A DNA stretch of 64,000 bases, from NCBI GenBank assembly GCA_037127315.1, contig JBBBDQ010001188.1, positions 598,501 to 662,500 on the forward strand, read 5' to 3'. Source of the stretch: Ascarosepion bandense. Taxonomy: Eukaryota; Mollusca; Cephalopoda; Sepiida; Sepiidae. The position numbers and the translations under genes are program-made. The notes below the pieces were generated by a model. The model saw nothing but the letters and a program-made list of their open reading frames with translations, made no database searches and was not told the DNA's origin. Of the stretch, positions 41,946-53,351 are shown piece by piece (position 1 is the stretch's first letter; each line of letters begins with the position of its first letter).

Positions 41946-43590
41946 AACTACATAAGAATAAACTTTTAAAATTATACAATAACAATATCAATTCTACTAC
42001 TTATTATAATTTTCCCCATAATTAAAACTTGTGTAATTGTAGAAACTCTAACCAATGCCCCTTATCTAGTAAGTGCTTAACTAAATCCCTGGCCTACATG
42101 TGCTCTATCTTGTCTGCAGAAAATCCTAGGATTACTAAAGTTTATATTGATAATACAATTACTTTTTAAAAAGAAAGCGTTTTTACAATCATCTTTCATC
42201 TTTTACTAATAAGGATAAACAATATATTACACCACTTTCTAAATATTTTTTGAAGTTAAAAGAAGAAAATAAAACACCTTAAGTTGAATGAAAAATCCTC
42301 AAACAACAAACTAGAATATGTAGATCGGCAATTGAACCATGTTTTCTTTGTCTACAAGAAAAAAATAGAAATTACAAAGTACTTGAAGAGTGACATATTA
42401 CAGAATCAGGAGCATAAAACTACAGTAAATTGTAAACACATTAAGAAATTAATCTTACAATCATGCTAGAATGATAAAATTTAAGGTTTGAAACTTCAGC
42501 AATTATAAAGATTTAACAATATTAATCTTCCTATCTTGATAATTTAATTTAACTATATTGTCTTTCTTCTTATGTCATTTTATCTTTATTTTCTAGTACA
42601 AATTGTGATCTATTTACTGTTTTCAACTTAATTTTAATATTAATTATAATGTTTCCTTTAGATTTATTTTTATTTATTTTATTTTAAACTTTAAATTTAA
42701 ATTTAAATTTAAATTTAATTTTTAATTTTTAATTTTTAATCTTTAAGTTTCATTCTATAGTTGCGCTAACAATTTAGAAAAAGTAATTAAATTACATAAC
42801 AATAAAATATTGAAATTATGCAACAATAGTAATTCTAATACTCATTTTAATTTGCTCCATAGTAAAATCTTTTGTAATTGTAGAAACCCTAACCAATGCC
42901 CCTTATCTAATAAGTGTTTAACTAAATCTCTGGTCTACATGTACTCTATCTTGTCTGTAGAAAATCATAGGGTTACTAAACTTTTTATTGGTAATACAAT
43001 GAACTTTTTTAAAAAGCGTTTTTACAATCATCTCTCATTTTTTACTAATAAGGATAAACAAAATCTGACATCACTTTTTAAATATTTTGGAAATTAAAAG
43101 AAAATGAAACACCTAAAGTTAAATAGAAAATTCTCAAGCAAGCTAGAATATCTAGATCCGTAAATGAACCATGTTTCCTTTGTCTACAAGAAAAAATGGA
43201 AATTATTAAGTACTTGAAGAGTGACATATTACAGAATCAGGAGCATAAAACTACAGTAAATTGTAAACATATTAAAGAATTAATCTTACAATTTTGCTAG
43301 AATTATAAGATCTGATAAGTCTGAAACACCTGCAATTATAAACTTTTTACAGTATTAATCTTACTATCTTGATAATTTAATTGAACTATATTGTCTTTCT
43401 TATATTATTTTATTTTTGTTTTCTATTACAAATTGGGATCTATTTACCGATTTAATTTTAATTTTAACTTTTCTTTTAAATTGAAATTTTTATTATATTA
43501 TTTCTTAATTTTTAAATTAATTTTGTTTTTCATTTTTTATTTTTAAATTTAAAATTAAAATTTAATTTAGAAATTTTAAGTTTATTTCTT
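41915..43590 (+). repeat. ~845-bp tandem duplication of Penelope C-terminus
   Basis: Unit 1 from about 41910 (TTGCTCTAACAATTTAGAAA) and unit 2 from about 42756 (TTGCGCTAACAATTTAGAAA). Both hold CNCRNPNQCPLSNKC then LFIGNT (GIY-YIG zone, unit 2 at 42868-43000) and the C-terminal INSCKHIKKL-like end plus an AT-rich UTR with AAATTTAAATTT runs. Unit 1 is more frameshifted than unit 2. Confidence 0.82.
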
Positions 43591-43599
43591 ATTTTTTTA

Positions 43600-44285
43600 T
43601 AAAACATTTTTTATCTTACTTTTCTAATATTATATTAGCGCTAATGAATTTATATCTTCATGTTGTGTTTTGAAATGTCCTCAAATTTGCGTTTTATGAA
43701 TAATTCCCATGTTTGTGTATCTGATTTCATCATTAAAAAAATTGCCGAATGTTTTAGTTTCATTCAACGAAACGAACATTTGCATCTATCTGCAATTCAC
43801 TTCCGGTCAACTTCTGTTTTTTGGCTGCTTCTGTTGTCTCTCCAACACGTCCTTTCCCCTGGGGATTTTCTCATATTTTCCTCTTTGGTTAGCCCAAATG
43901 TTATTGCCTTAATTTGGGGTTTCTCTCTCTTACCTGTTTCCATCAGTTCCTTTCTTTTGGTTCTCTCTCTCTTGTTTTCCTCTTTTCTTTTTTATTTTCT
44001 CTGTGTCCTTCTCTCTTCTCTTTTTCCCCTTTTTTCATTTCTCATTTGCTTTCTTATTTTTTCTATTTTTTATTCCCCCCCCCATTTTTAATATCCTCTT
44101 ATTTCGTACGAAAAGTTTTCCAAAAATAAATTTAAGTGACTTTTTTAAAACTTTCTTTTCAAAATAACATTTATTAACATCATTATTAACTTGCTGATGA
44201 GGCATTGTTCTTTCAATGTTGAAACAATATGTACAATTTTGTAGTAGATTGTAGTTTTTACATGTTCTAAAGTATAATTTATAAT
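43600..44285 (+). other. Penelope 3' region and terminal repeat
   Basis: 43600-44100 is AT/pyrimidine-rich sequence without a supported gene; 44100-44285 is the terminal repeat with hammerhead matching 600-830. Confidence 0.55.
44186..44249 (+). ncRNA. Hammerhead ribozyme, Penelope type (damaged stem I)
   Basis: CTGATGA 44194-44200, stem II GGCATT/AATGTT (two G-U), GAAA 44221-44224, stem III ACAA/TTGT with loop, A44243. Stem I next to the core (ACTTG against GTAGA) no longer pairs, so activity is doubtful. Confidence 0.55.
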
Positions 44286-44395
44286 AAATATTCATTGCTC
44301 TATTTTAATATTGAGCACTGTTTTAAATTAATATTTTGAGTGTTGCTAATATTTTCTTCGTTCCTTATTGATTTGTATATATATATATATATATA

Positions 44396-44552
44396 TATAG
44401 TCATCCGCAGACAGATCTGTTTCGCTGTATCACAGCTCATCAGTACAGTTAGAGATCCGATTGCTTTTAACCCAGGATTAAAACCCAACCGAATTGGCAT
44501 CAGTCGGCGATTCTACCATAGAGCTATGGGCGCTCGGTAGAAGGAGGCAGAG
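44396..44552 (-). mobile_element. tRNA-hammerhead element, copy F
   Basis: Minus strand: ACCGAGCGCCCATAGCTC + TATGGTAGAATCGCC (A box with inserted bases), GGTTGGGTTTTAATCCTGGG (B box), hammerhead, GGATGAC, (TA)n. The 5' block is absent. Confidence 0.78.
44405..44448 (-). ncRNA. Hammerhead ribozyme in tRNA-like element
   Basis: Identical core to 5137-5180 on the minus strand. Stem I is CTGTA against TGCGG, so two of five pairs are G-U, otherwise intact. Confidence 0.75.
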
Positions 44553-44559
44553 TATTGAT

Positions 44560-44988
44560 TGTTTAATTACTTAGGTTTTGGTCATAATAAAATTAGACCA
44601 GTACACAGTTGTATTAAAAACTGTTCAATACAGTTATATTGTAGAGTGTTTGAATATTCTTCATTTATAAACGACTTTTTAGGCGACCCAGGTCTCTACC
44701 GTGTTGTATCTTCAGGCGATCTGCAATAACAGATTTTATCGATTACCGTGTTTTTTTTTAAGAACTCTCGCGTAACAGTAATTTCTTTTTGAACGCTCAC
44801 ATAACGGGAAATATTTGAACGCACAATTTTTAAAATAGAAGAAATTATAACGTTTACATCGATGGTTGTATGATCCTAATAGGTTTTTTATGGTATGGTT
44901 ACACTTAGTCATAATTTCTGTTCTTTCATTCAGTAATTTATTTTTGTTTGGGAATAGCATAATAGCTAACTTTTCTTCCTGGCACAGT

Positions 44989-45062
<74 letters not shown>
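44560..45062 (-). pseudogene. Penelope-like GIY-YIG 3' fragment and end
   Basis: Minus strand reads CRLCQEEKLAIMLFPNKNKL, LNERTEIMTKCNHTIKNLLG, then the end sequence (GGTAGAGACCTGGGTCGC) and the GTCTAATTTTATTATGACC block at 44572-44612. Same family as 7530-8070. Its N side is cut by a (CA)n run. Confidence 0.75.
44993..45062. repeat. (CA)n microsatellite
   Basis: Uninterrupted CA run of about 35 units. Confidence 0.97.
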
Positions 45063-45063
<1 letters not shown>

Positions 45064-45088
45064 CATTTTATATATATTTATAATAGAA

Positions 45089-45200
45089 CCTAATGAGCCA
45101 GCCGAACATACCTAGGTTTCTCCTAAATGGATCGCCAGGGAAACCTTTTCCTGACGATCCGTTTAGGAGAACATTATGTAGGTTCGTCTGGCTCATTATG
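45089..45200. repeat. Inverted repeat, ~50-bp arms
   Basis: TAATGAGCCAGCCGAACATA ... CTCCTAAATGGATCGCCAGG against CCTGACGATCCGTTTAGGAG ... TTCGTCTGGCTCATTA, with loop GAAACCTTTT. A few mismatches. Confidence 0.88.
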
Positions 45201-45279
45201 TTTTATTAAGTTCTTTGTATTGAGCACTTTTTGTTAGATGGAATTTGAAATTATCAAATAGATCAAAGTTTTTTTTAGA

Positions 45280-46905
45280 GATAGCTGAGATTTCTGAGAC
45301 ACATAATGAGAAAAGAGAGCTTGGAAAATTTGACACTTACACGACGAACTGAAAGCAAGAAGAAAATAACATCCCGTGTGTGTCGAATTCTCTGAGCCTT
45401 CATTTCTCATTTGTCTTACCAAAGTTTTAACTGATTCTTTGCACCGACTTCTTAGAATAGACCTTTGAACATCAAACAATTGATAGTTAGTTTTTTCCTA
45501 TTTTCTTTCTTTTACACCCTTGTCTAATAATCCTGTAATTTTTCTGCATCTGCAACATACGTAACACTAGGAAAAGTAGTCAACATTTCTAGGGCATATA
45601 ATAAGGAAAGAGGGCTTGGAAAATTTGATGCTCACAAGGGAGATTTAATGCAGGAAGGCAAGATCAAAACAACGCAGCTGGTGAGTATGAGTAAATGAAT
45701 GGCGGTAGAAATCTTAGGAGAGACAAAAATTATTAATAGCTACAAAGAACATGATGGTATCAAGAGACATGATCAGATATCACCTGAAGGGACACGGCAT
45801 TTAGAAGAAGAATGAGCCTGAAGTAATAGGTAGTAGAACAAGGTTGAGAAGAGATAACAAAAACAGAACATTTATTAAGAGCTAATAAGAGAGAAAATTG
45901 TGGAGAGCAGTGATCACCAACATCCTGAAAGGACACGGCACAGAAGAAGAAGAATGAACTTGAGTAACTGTATGGCAGAACAAGTTTTAGAACAGATAAC
46001 AAAAAGACAAAATTTATTAAAAGCTACAAAGGTCAAGAAATTGTGGAGAGACATGACCACCAAGCCGTGAATGAACACGAATGAGTAAATAGATGATGGA
46101 ACAAGTTTTAGCAAAGATAACTAAAAGACAAAATTTATAAAGAGCTACAAAGGACAGGAAATTGTGGAGAACCATGATCACTACATCCTGAAGGGACACG
46201 GCACTTAGAAGAAATAGAATATGTTTGAGTAAATAGATGACGGAACAAGTTTTAGCAAAGATAACTAAAAGACAAAATTTATTAAAAGCTACAAAGGACA
46301 GGAAATTGTGGAGAGATATGATCGCTACATCCTGAAGGGACATGGCACTTAGAAGAAAAAGAATGAGCTTCAGTAAATGGATGACGGAACAAGTTTTAGC
46401 AGAGATAACTCACAGACAAAATTTATTAAGAGCTACAAAGGACAGGAAATTGTGGAGAGCCATGATCGCTACATCCTGAAGGGACACGGCGCTTAGAAGG
46501 AAAAGAATGAGTTTGAGTGAATGGAAGACGGAACAAGTTTGAGCAGAGATAACTAAAAGCCAAAATTTATTAAGAGCTACAAAGGACAGGAAATTGTGGA
46601 GAGTCATGATCGCTACATCCTGAAGGGACACGGCACTTAGAAGGAAAAGAATGAGTTTGAGTAAATAGATGACGGAACAAATTTTAGCAAAGATAACTAA
46701 AAGATAAAATTTATTAAGAGTTACAAAGGACAGGAAATTGTGGAGAGCCATGATCGCTACATCCTGAAGGGACATGGCACTTAGAAGAAAAAGAATGAGT
46801 TTGAGTAAATAGATGACGGAACAAGTTTGAGCAGAGATAACTAAAAGACAAAATTTATTAAGAGCTACAAAGGACAGGAAATTGTGGAGGCCCATGATTG
46901 CCATA
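45280..46905 (+). repeat. ~142-bp array derived from RTE LINE C-terminus
   Basis: Begins with RTE C-terminal pieces (IMRKESLENLTLTRR at 45305-45350; again near 45605) and continues as about eight ~142-bp units, each reading in sense EITKRQNLLRATKD + RKLWRAMIATS and stop, then AGGGACACGGCACTTAGAAG. The unit thus spans the LINE ORF end, its stop and the short 3' UTR. The long antisense open frame (164 codons) is a by-product. Confidence 0.85.
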
Positions 46906-47375
46906 GAAGAATAATTTTAGATGCTGGCCTGATGTGATTGAACAGTGTATTGCTGTCTTTTTTAATTTTCTCTCTTTTCTATATTTTCGGAGCATTGTAA
47001 AACGAAAAATATTGAATAAAAGTCTTGTGACGTCAGTCTCACCGTTAGCAAAAATGGAAGTCACCTAACAACAAACGAAGATCGAATGTGGTCGCGATAA
47101 GTAAAATAGTTTTATTTCTCTTTGATTGACAAAGGCCATTGAAGAAGAAAAAACCTACCTCCAACAAAGTGTTATCTGTGTAAATTATATCAAGATTGCT
47201 CATACCGAAAATCAATCCCGCTGTGTCAAAAAAAAAAACCCAAAAAAAACAACATAATCCGTCAGTCGAACCATATTACTGATCTTCACCTCTCATGTCT
47301 CCTAGATCAGCAGAAGAGTCTGAGTCCGCTTAGTGAACTAAAAAGCTGTATATCTTAAATAAATCCTCTTCTTCT
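46906..47375. other. No recognised feature
   Basis: Low-copy-looking sequence between RTE relics. Confidence 0.4.
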
Positions 47376-47985
47376 ATGTGTCTTGTCTTTTCAGGACGTA
47401 GGCGACCATAGCTTTCTACGTCTCACTATCCTTGGTGGCTCTTAGCATGCTTTTTCATATTACACCATGCAACCCCTGTTTTGTCATCCATCTGCTCAGG
47501 CCCTTCCTCACTGCATGTCCTACGAACTACAGCTGTCTCTTCCTGGTGCTCAGTATTAATTTCCTTTTCCTTTCCATTCTTTCCAAAACCTCATCATTGC
47601 TCATATGCACGATCCATGATATCCGCAGCATCCTTCTCTAGAACCACATTTCAATTGCTTATATTTTTTCTTCATCTTTGATGATATTGTCCAGCATTCA
47701 CTGCCATATTGAAGAACTGACATCACATGGCAATCCAATACTCGTTTCTTTGTTTCTAGCGAAATGTTCGTATCTCTTAAGACTCTACTCAGCTTCTAAA
47801 ACGCGTCCTTTGCTATGACAATTCGCCTAAGGATCTTTGTGTCGCACTTTCCGTTTTCTGTTGAAACACTTCCTAAGTATTTAAATTTTTGTACCTGCTT
47901 GATTTTAGTATCCCCCACCTGTATTTGGCATTTTGGGTTGTACTCTTTGCTGATGACCATGCATTCGGTTTATTTGTAGTTCTTT
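47375..47985 (-). pseudogene. RTE-type LINE reverse transcriptase, C-terminal relic
   Basis: Minus strand: MVISKEYNPKCQIQVGDTKI, KQVQKFKYLGSVSTENGKCD, TKILRRIVIAKDAF, SLETKKRVLDCHVMSVLQYG then SECWTISSKM. Clear RTE-type C-terminal region; stop codons and frame changes present. Better preserved than 15345-16440. Confidence 0.82.
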
Positions 47986-47989
47986 GAAC

Positions 47990-49090
47990 GGCAAAAAATC
48001 TATCTGTCAGTGTGTCTGAAATACCTCTAACTTTGTTAACACTTGCTCTACATAAGTATAAGTTTTGGGAATCTGGATTATTCCAAAACTGAAAATCTCT
48101 GCTTAATCTGGAGCTTTAAAATCCAGAACCGATACTTGTGTCCGGATGAGGAAGGATTAGGAAAAAATTAATAATCGAAAAATTTTAACATAACGAAAAA
48201 AATGGTGATTTTAAAAGTTTTAATTTATATTGAAATTAACGTAGCGTAACAATTGTTTTGCGTTAATTTTTTTTTATTCAGTTTAAAATATCTCCAAGAT
48301 TTGTGAATAGAGAAAATCGACTTTATATTGTCAAAGTACCAAGAATAAGAGTTAAAAGAGAGCTTTTGAGGGGTGATATCTTCAAGTCCCCCAGAGTTTG
48401 CGATTTGAAGAACTCAGTTTTTGGACTTATTGTTAATTTTAGCCCAAAATCAGTGTTTAAGCATTTTTGGTCCGTTGGCCGAAATTGGAGTTAAAATGAG
48501 GTTTGAAAGTTCCTTTAGCGAATCGGAAAAGTCTAAGTTAGTTCCTAAAAATTATTGTCTGCTTTTCCAGTTGGATTTGATCTTTTTAGTTTGGGACCTA
48601 ATTTGGGCTGAAAATAGCTTTCCACAGAGGCTACCTTAAAAGTCCACACGGAGAGCGGCTTTTAAACTGTAAAAAATATAATTTAAATTCGAGCATCTAT
48701 TGTTTTTTTAAACTCCGACTATTGTTCTCATGTTTGTTTTTATTATTATTACAACGTTTCGGCTGCTGGTATTCGTCAGCTGTTTGTCTATGGGACAATA
48801 GCAATGTCAGTTGAAGCTTTGATTCATGAATCTTGAAACTAGTAGGACTATATGACGAAAAGTGACATAGAAATCCGAAAGTGCATTAGATTAGTAAAAT
48901 CACCTGAAATCTAAGCAAAGTATTAAGAAACAAGTAATTTTCATTAGAAACAAAGAAAGAAGGCTGAACTGCTATGTAATCTCAGTTATTACTGTATAAT
49001 AAATAATGCTAAGCAAAGATAAAGAGGAGACTTGATGTATGAAGAAGTTGGTACTACAGAAGAGTGGACCGAACTCGTGAACAACGACAA
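47990..49090. other. Mostly unassigned
   Basis: 48740-48790 (-) has CTGACGAATACCAGCAGCCG then AAACG, a Penelope-end-like motif. 48300-48660 has open frames of about 65-70 codons with no recognised similarity. Confidence 0.35.
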
Positions 49091-49094
49091 AAAC

Positions 49095-50390
49095 TTAGAA
49101 AAATAGAACCCAAAAAAAGACACATATACGTAGCATCAGAATGAGTGAAGCTGAAATTTTTCGGGTACATCATGAGGAAGAAGAGGAAAATTTGATACTC
49201 ACAGGATTTTTTCAAGGTAAGAGGTTAAAAAGGATAGGAAGTAGTGGAGATCCATTGTCAACCTATCTATCAATCTTGAAAAAATCGATGGCAGATCAAA
49301 GAATGGTAATGCTAGTAAAAAAGACTACGCGCAACAAAGAATAGGAAGTAGTGGAGAACCAATATCAACATCCCTAACAAACTTGTGTGGATGGAGAGCA
49401 GAACAGGGATAACAAAAAGAGAAATATTGGAAGTAGTGGTGAGCTATAAACAACATACCTAACGAACTTGTGTAGATCGATGCCAGAACAAGGAATAGGA
49501 AATATAGTAAAAAGACAAATTTTGCTAAGAGCTACAAAGAACAGGATGTAGTGGAGAGCCATGGTTAATCTACCTAACCATCTTGAATAATTAGATGGCA
49601 TAACAAGGGTTAGGTGAAATAACAAATAGCCAGAAAATATTTTTAGATTTCAAAAACTTTTTCTATCCTTGGAAATAATGGTTTTATAATACTTACTAAT
49701 TAATCCATAGATGTGGGAGAGAAGAGGTGAATCCCTACTGTTCGTACAGTTTACCTTGGCGTGAATTTGAACCAGGCTCTCTGATGAACAATTTCGAGTG
49801 CATTATCCGTTACACCATCTTCATATTAGAGCACACCTAGATACTGACCAGACTCAACGTTGCTTAACTTTGGTGTTTCATCGCGAAGGAAAGAGAAACA
49901 AAAGTATGCAACAAAAACATACTTAGCAGGCGTAAATGTATGGCAGAAGAGGGTAGTAAGTAGATAAACATTGCTCAGAGCCAGAAAGGGTAGGAAGGAG
50001 TGCAGAGCAACAATGAATATACCTTAGGAGCTTATATAAATAGAAAAGAGAAGAAAAACTTAAAAAAGAAAAAAGATAACCATGGTTAAGAACTACATAA
50101 GATAGGAAGTAGTGGAGGGCTATGATCGACCTACCAAACGAGCGTGTGTACGTAGATGGTAAAACAGGGAATTAGAGGGAGATTAAGACAACAAACTTTG
50201 GTTTACAAAGGATAAAAAATAGTGGAATGCTATGATCCTACTGCATTACGAGCTTGTATAAATAGATAGCAAAACGGTATGAGACTGATAATAAAAAGAT
50301 AAACATTGCTGAGAAATGCGAATAATGTGAAGTTGTGGAGAGCCATGATCGACCTCACTCAAAATGATTCAAAGAAGAAGTAGAAGATTG
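49095..50390 (+). repeat. Diverged RTE-3'-end array
   Basis: Repeated blocks GGAAGTAGTGGAGAGCCATG / GCTAAGAGCTACAAAGAACAGG-like every ~95-140 bp, an older relative of the 45.3-46.9 kb array; interrupted by a 5S-tRNA composite at about 49690-49885. Confidence 0.65.
49690..49885 (-). mobile_element. 5S-tRNA composite SINE, second subfamily (truncated)
   Basis: Minus strand: 5S-like part 49885-49822 (AAAGTTAAGCAACGTTGAGT, CTGGTCAGTATCTAGGTG), then a tRNA-like unit different from the other two (GGTGTAACGGATAATGCACT as A box, GGTTCAAATTC as B box at about 49770), then TAGGGATTCACCTCTTCTC. The 5S head lacks its beginning and end. Confidence 0.7.
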
Positions 50391-50579
50391 TACTTTTTTT
50401 TCAAATAGAATAATTTGCCGGTGTGTAATTTATCTTTTGTTCCCAGTTGAGGGTTAGTTTTCCTGTTCCTTTTTTTTTCTTTCGCAGTATTTCCATTGCG
50501 TCTTAGTGGCTTTATCGTCTTACTTGGGATGAATTGATAAAAAAATCAATAAAAGTTTTAACTGAAGATCTATTCTTCA

Positions 50580-51055
50580 GTTTAAATACTAATATTCTTT
50601 TTTCAGATACTTTTTTGTCAGATAATTATTTTCACAATATTTTTTAATATTTCACGATACTTTCTGAATATTTTCTCAATACTTGCCATATTTCTCAATA
50701 TTTTTTTACTATTTTCTTTATTTCTCAACATTTTTTTACAATATTTTTCAATGACTGCTATATTTCTCAATATTTCGAAGTATTTTCTAAATACTTTCAA
50801 TATTTCTCAATGCTTGCAATATTTTCACAATACTTTCTTTCTCAATACTTGTTAAATAAAACAATATTTTTTCAATACTTACAATAGTTCCACAATATTT
50901 TCTACCTCTCTCAATATCTTCTCAATATTGCTGTATTTTTCAAACTTTTCTCAATACTGAGGTATATCTCAATGTTTTCTCAATACTGAGGTATATCTCA
51001 ATGTTTTCTCAATACTGAGGTATATCTCAATATTTTCTCAATACTTATAATCCAA
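50580..51055. repeat. TTTCTCAATA-type minisatellite
   Basis: Degenerate CAATATTTTCTCAATAC units; the last part is three clean 29-bp copies of GAGGTATATCTCAATGTTTT. Confidence 0.88.
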
Positions 51056-51072
51056 AAGGAAAAGCAGGTAGT

Positions 51073-51375
51073 CAGTTAAGTGCCATACGCGATACACGCT
51101 TGGGCGATCATGTCTCTTTCGAGACATGACTGACTGTGCAGAAGATTATCCCGCAGTAGGTTGCCATTGCTTTCTGCGGTAGACTGGTTGCCGACCAAGG
51201 CTATAGAACCCAATCTGTCCTGCTATTTAACCCATAACTGGAAAGAAGAGACGGATTAATACCTTTGCCAAGGGTATTTTCGCGTAAGTGAATACAATGG
51301 ATTCAACTGGAATTCGAACTCGGCTCCCCGGTTTCTCATTCCGAGCCGATATCCACTGGACCACAACGCACATCC
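51073..51375 (-). mobile_element. tRNA-type SINE, full length with target duplication
   Basis: 303-bp reference copy: minus strand GATGTGCGTTGTGGTCCAGT (A box side), GAGTTCGAATTCCAGTTGAA (B box), GGTATTAATCCGTCTCTTC, CCGCAGAAAGCAATGGCAAC, and 3' end CATGTCTCGAAAGAGACATG-like hairpin to GGCACTTAACTGAC. Perfect 11-bp duplication AAGCAGGTAGT at 51062-51072 and 51376-51386. Confidence 0.93.
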
Positions 51376-51389
51376 AAGCAGGTAGTAAA

Positions 51390-51740
51390 TCCCAAAATCC
51401 CGATTCTAATTAATGTTAATTACATTAATATTAAAATTGATCAAGGTGGAGGGCTCAATGCAATTTATATTCAACTTACAGAGCCAATTATATAATAAAA
51501 TAAATTCCGATGTTCAAATTCGTTGAGTGGCCATTTCTACTAGAAATTTCTCGTGTCATCTGCAAGGAATTTTATTTCAAAAAGCCAAATGACAAAATGA
51601 ACAAAGATATTTGACCGGCAGAAGTTCAAAAATATTTCATCACGGAGAATTAAAGGGATGGGATTAATAAGAAAGCAGACAGATATCCATGTCTATTTTT
51701 ATTTTTAGATTTTTTGAAAACTCCTACGTTTCTTTTTATT
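51390..51740. other. No recognised feature
   Basis: 51400-51520 resembles sequence at 24060-24130 (CCCGATTCTAATTAATGTTAA, GAGGGCTCAATG), so it is probably part of the palindrome-linked repeat there. Confidence 0.4.
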
Positions 51741-52020
51741 CTTCCCCCTACCATTTCTTTCGATCAGACAAGGTTAAATTTCAGCTTTTAACTCTTGACT
51801 CAGTTAACCTCAGGGACAAAAATAAATGCCCGCTTCAAGGACTTTGTAATACAAAAGAAGTCATTTACAAAGCAAAAATTCATGACTCAAAACGTAAAAA
51901 AATATATTTGGGATCAACTGAAGACACTTTTAAGACCAGATGGTTCAATCATAGATCTACATTTAAAACAGAAAAGTTACAAAATTGTACAAAATAGGCT
52001 AGCCACGTGTGGAAATTGAA
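51741..52020 (+). pseudogene. Penelope-like GIY-YIG fragment
   Basis: NKCPLQGLCNTKEVIYKAKI then KKIYLGSTEDTFKTRWFNH and RSTFKTEKL: Cys-knuckle followed by GIY-YIG start, as in Penelope-like elements. Cut by a large (TA)n block. Confidence 0.82.
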
Positions 52021-52023
<3 letters not shown>

Positions 52024-52103
<80 letters not shown>

Positions 52104-52264
52104 TGGCTAGCCACATGTAGAAAATGGAATCAATATATATATATATATATTAAAATTAATATATATATATATATTAAAATGGGCTATAATAATATATATA
52201 TAATAATAATAATATATATATAATAATAATATATATATATAATAATATATATATATATTAAATA

Positions 52265-52306
<42 letters not shown>

Positions 52307-52363
52307 TAGGCTATATATATATATATATATATTAAAATAGGCTAGCCACATGTGGAAATTGAA

Positions 52364-52453
<90 letters not shown>
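52024..52453. repeat. Large (TA)n block with repeated AATAGGCTAGCCACATGTGG
   Basis: Long TA runs interspersed with copies of the last ~40 bp of the preceding Penelope fragment (GGCTAGCCACATGTGGAAAT), indicating slippage/amplification of both together. Confidence 0.93.
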
Positions 52454-52456
<3 letters not shown>

Positions 52457-53178
52457 CCCAAGAAAGGCATTCTACTGCAACTGGTGGGCAGCGGGTTACA
52501 TAGGGGAAAGTGATGAGAAAGAGGAGTTAGTTATAGGAAATGTAAGGAGGATGGTAATAGATGGATGCGGATACCAGGGATGGGGGTGGAGTAGATGAAA
52601 AAAGAGCTAGAGAAAATGGATGCGAGTCAGTATGATAGAAGATGTCCATTGACCTTACATTTAAATTCCTGAAGTTTGTAGTTGTCGGGGAAGCAAGTAT
52701 ATGGAAGGGAATTCCACTGGTGGGAAGTGCGAGAAAAGAAGCTTTTGGAGTAGAAAATGCGGTTACATTTTATCGGTTTCATTGTTAAAGGGTGGGAACT
52801 AGTTGCTAATCTAGTAGCTCGTGTAAATTCATATCTAGAGGGCACCGTGATCTAAGTTAATTGGAGCAGAAGCCGTGAAAGTATTTATAGAAGAGGCAAA
52901 GGGAAGCCACATCACGCCGGTGAGATAGCAACTTCAGCCGAGCTGCCAAGTCGGGATCAATTACAGATTCTTCGTTGGATTTTGTCGAGAACCCCTAGGT
53001 GAATAGCAGGGGCACCCGACCAGATGTGGCAGCAGTATTCAATACACGGGCGGATGGTAGATTTATATATGTGCAGGATGGAATCAGACGGGAAAAACTT
53101 ACTAGCCCTGCACAGAGAACCGACATTCTTAGTAGCGGATTTATCAATGGATTTGATATAGTCATGGAAAAGATCCAG
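52453..53178 (-). mobile_element. LINE fragment, 5'-truncated
   Basis: Minus strand 3' UTR (CACCCCAAGAAAGGCATTCT) and ORF end; the A-tail is replaced by the TA block. Reads up to the DYIKSIDKSATKNVGSLC-like region near 53160. Single frameshifts. Confidence 0.85.
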
Positions 53179-53189
53179 ACATAACGTGG

Positions 53190-53350
53190 AGTATAGTGAA
53201 AACAGCCAAGCCTTACAACGGTGGCAAAATATGTAGACTGTACCTAGAAGAAAAGTTGTCTACTATGTTATACTCCAAACAAAAATGAATCACTGAATGA
53301 AAGAACAGAAGTTATGACTAAGTTTAAACATGCCATAAAATACCTATTAG
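53190..53350 (+). pseudogene. Penelope-like 3' fragment
   Basis: CGTGGAGTATAGTGAAAACAG..., CRLYLEEKLSTML-like and ERTEVMTKFKHAIKYLLG; same family as 7530-8070. Sits exactly between two LINE pieces. Confidence 0.65.
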
Positions 53351-53351
53351 G

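Noticed and set aside
43660..44129. 143-codon Leu/Phe/Ser-rich open frame
   Set aside because: Arises from a pyrimidine-rich tract within the Penelope 3' region; low complexity and no family resemblance.
46410..46904. 164-codon minus-strand open frame
   Set aside because: Antisense of an RTE-derived array whose meaningful reading is on the plus strand.
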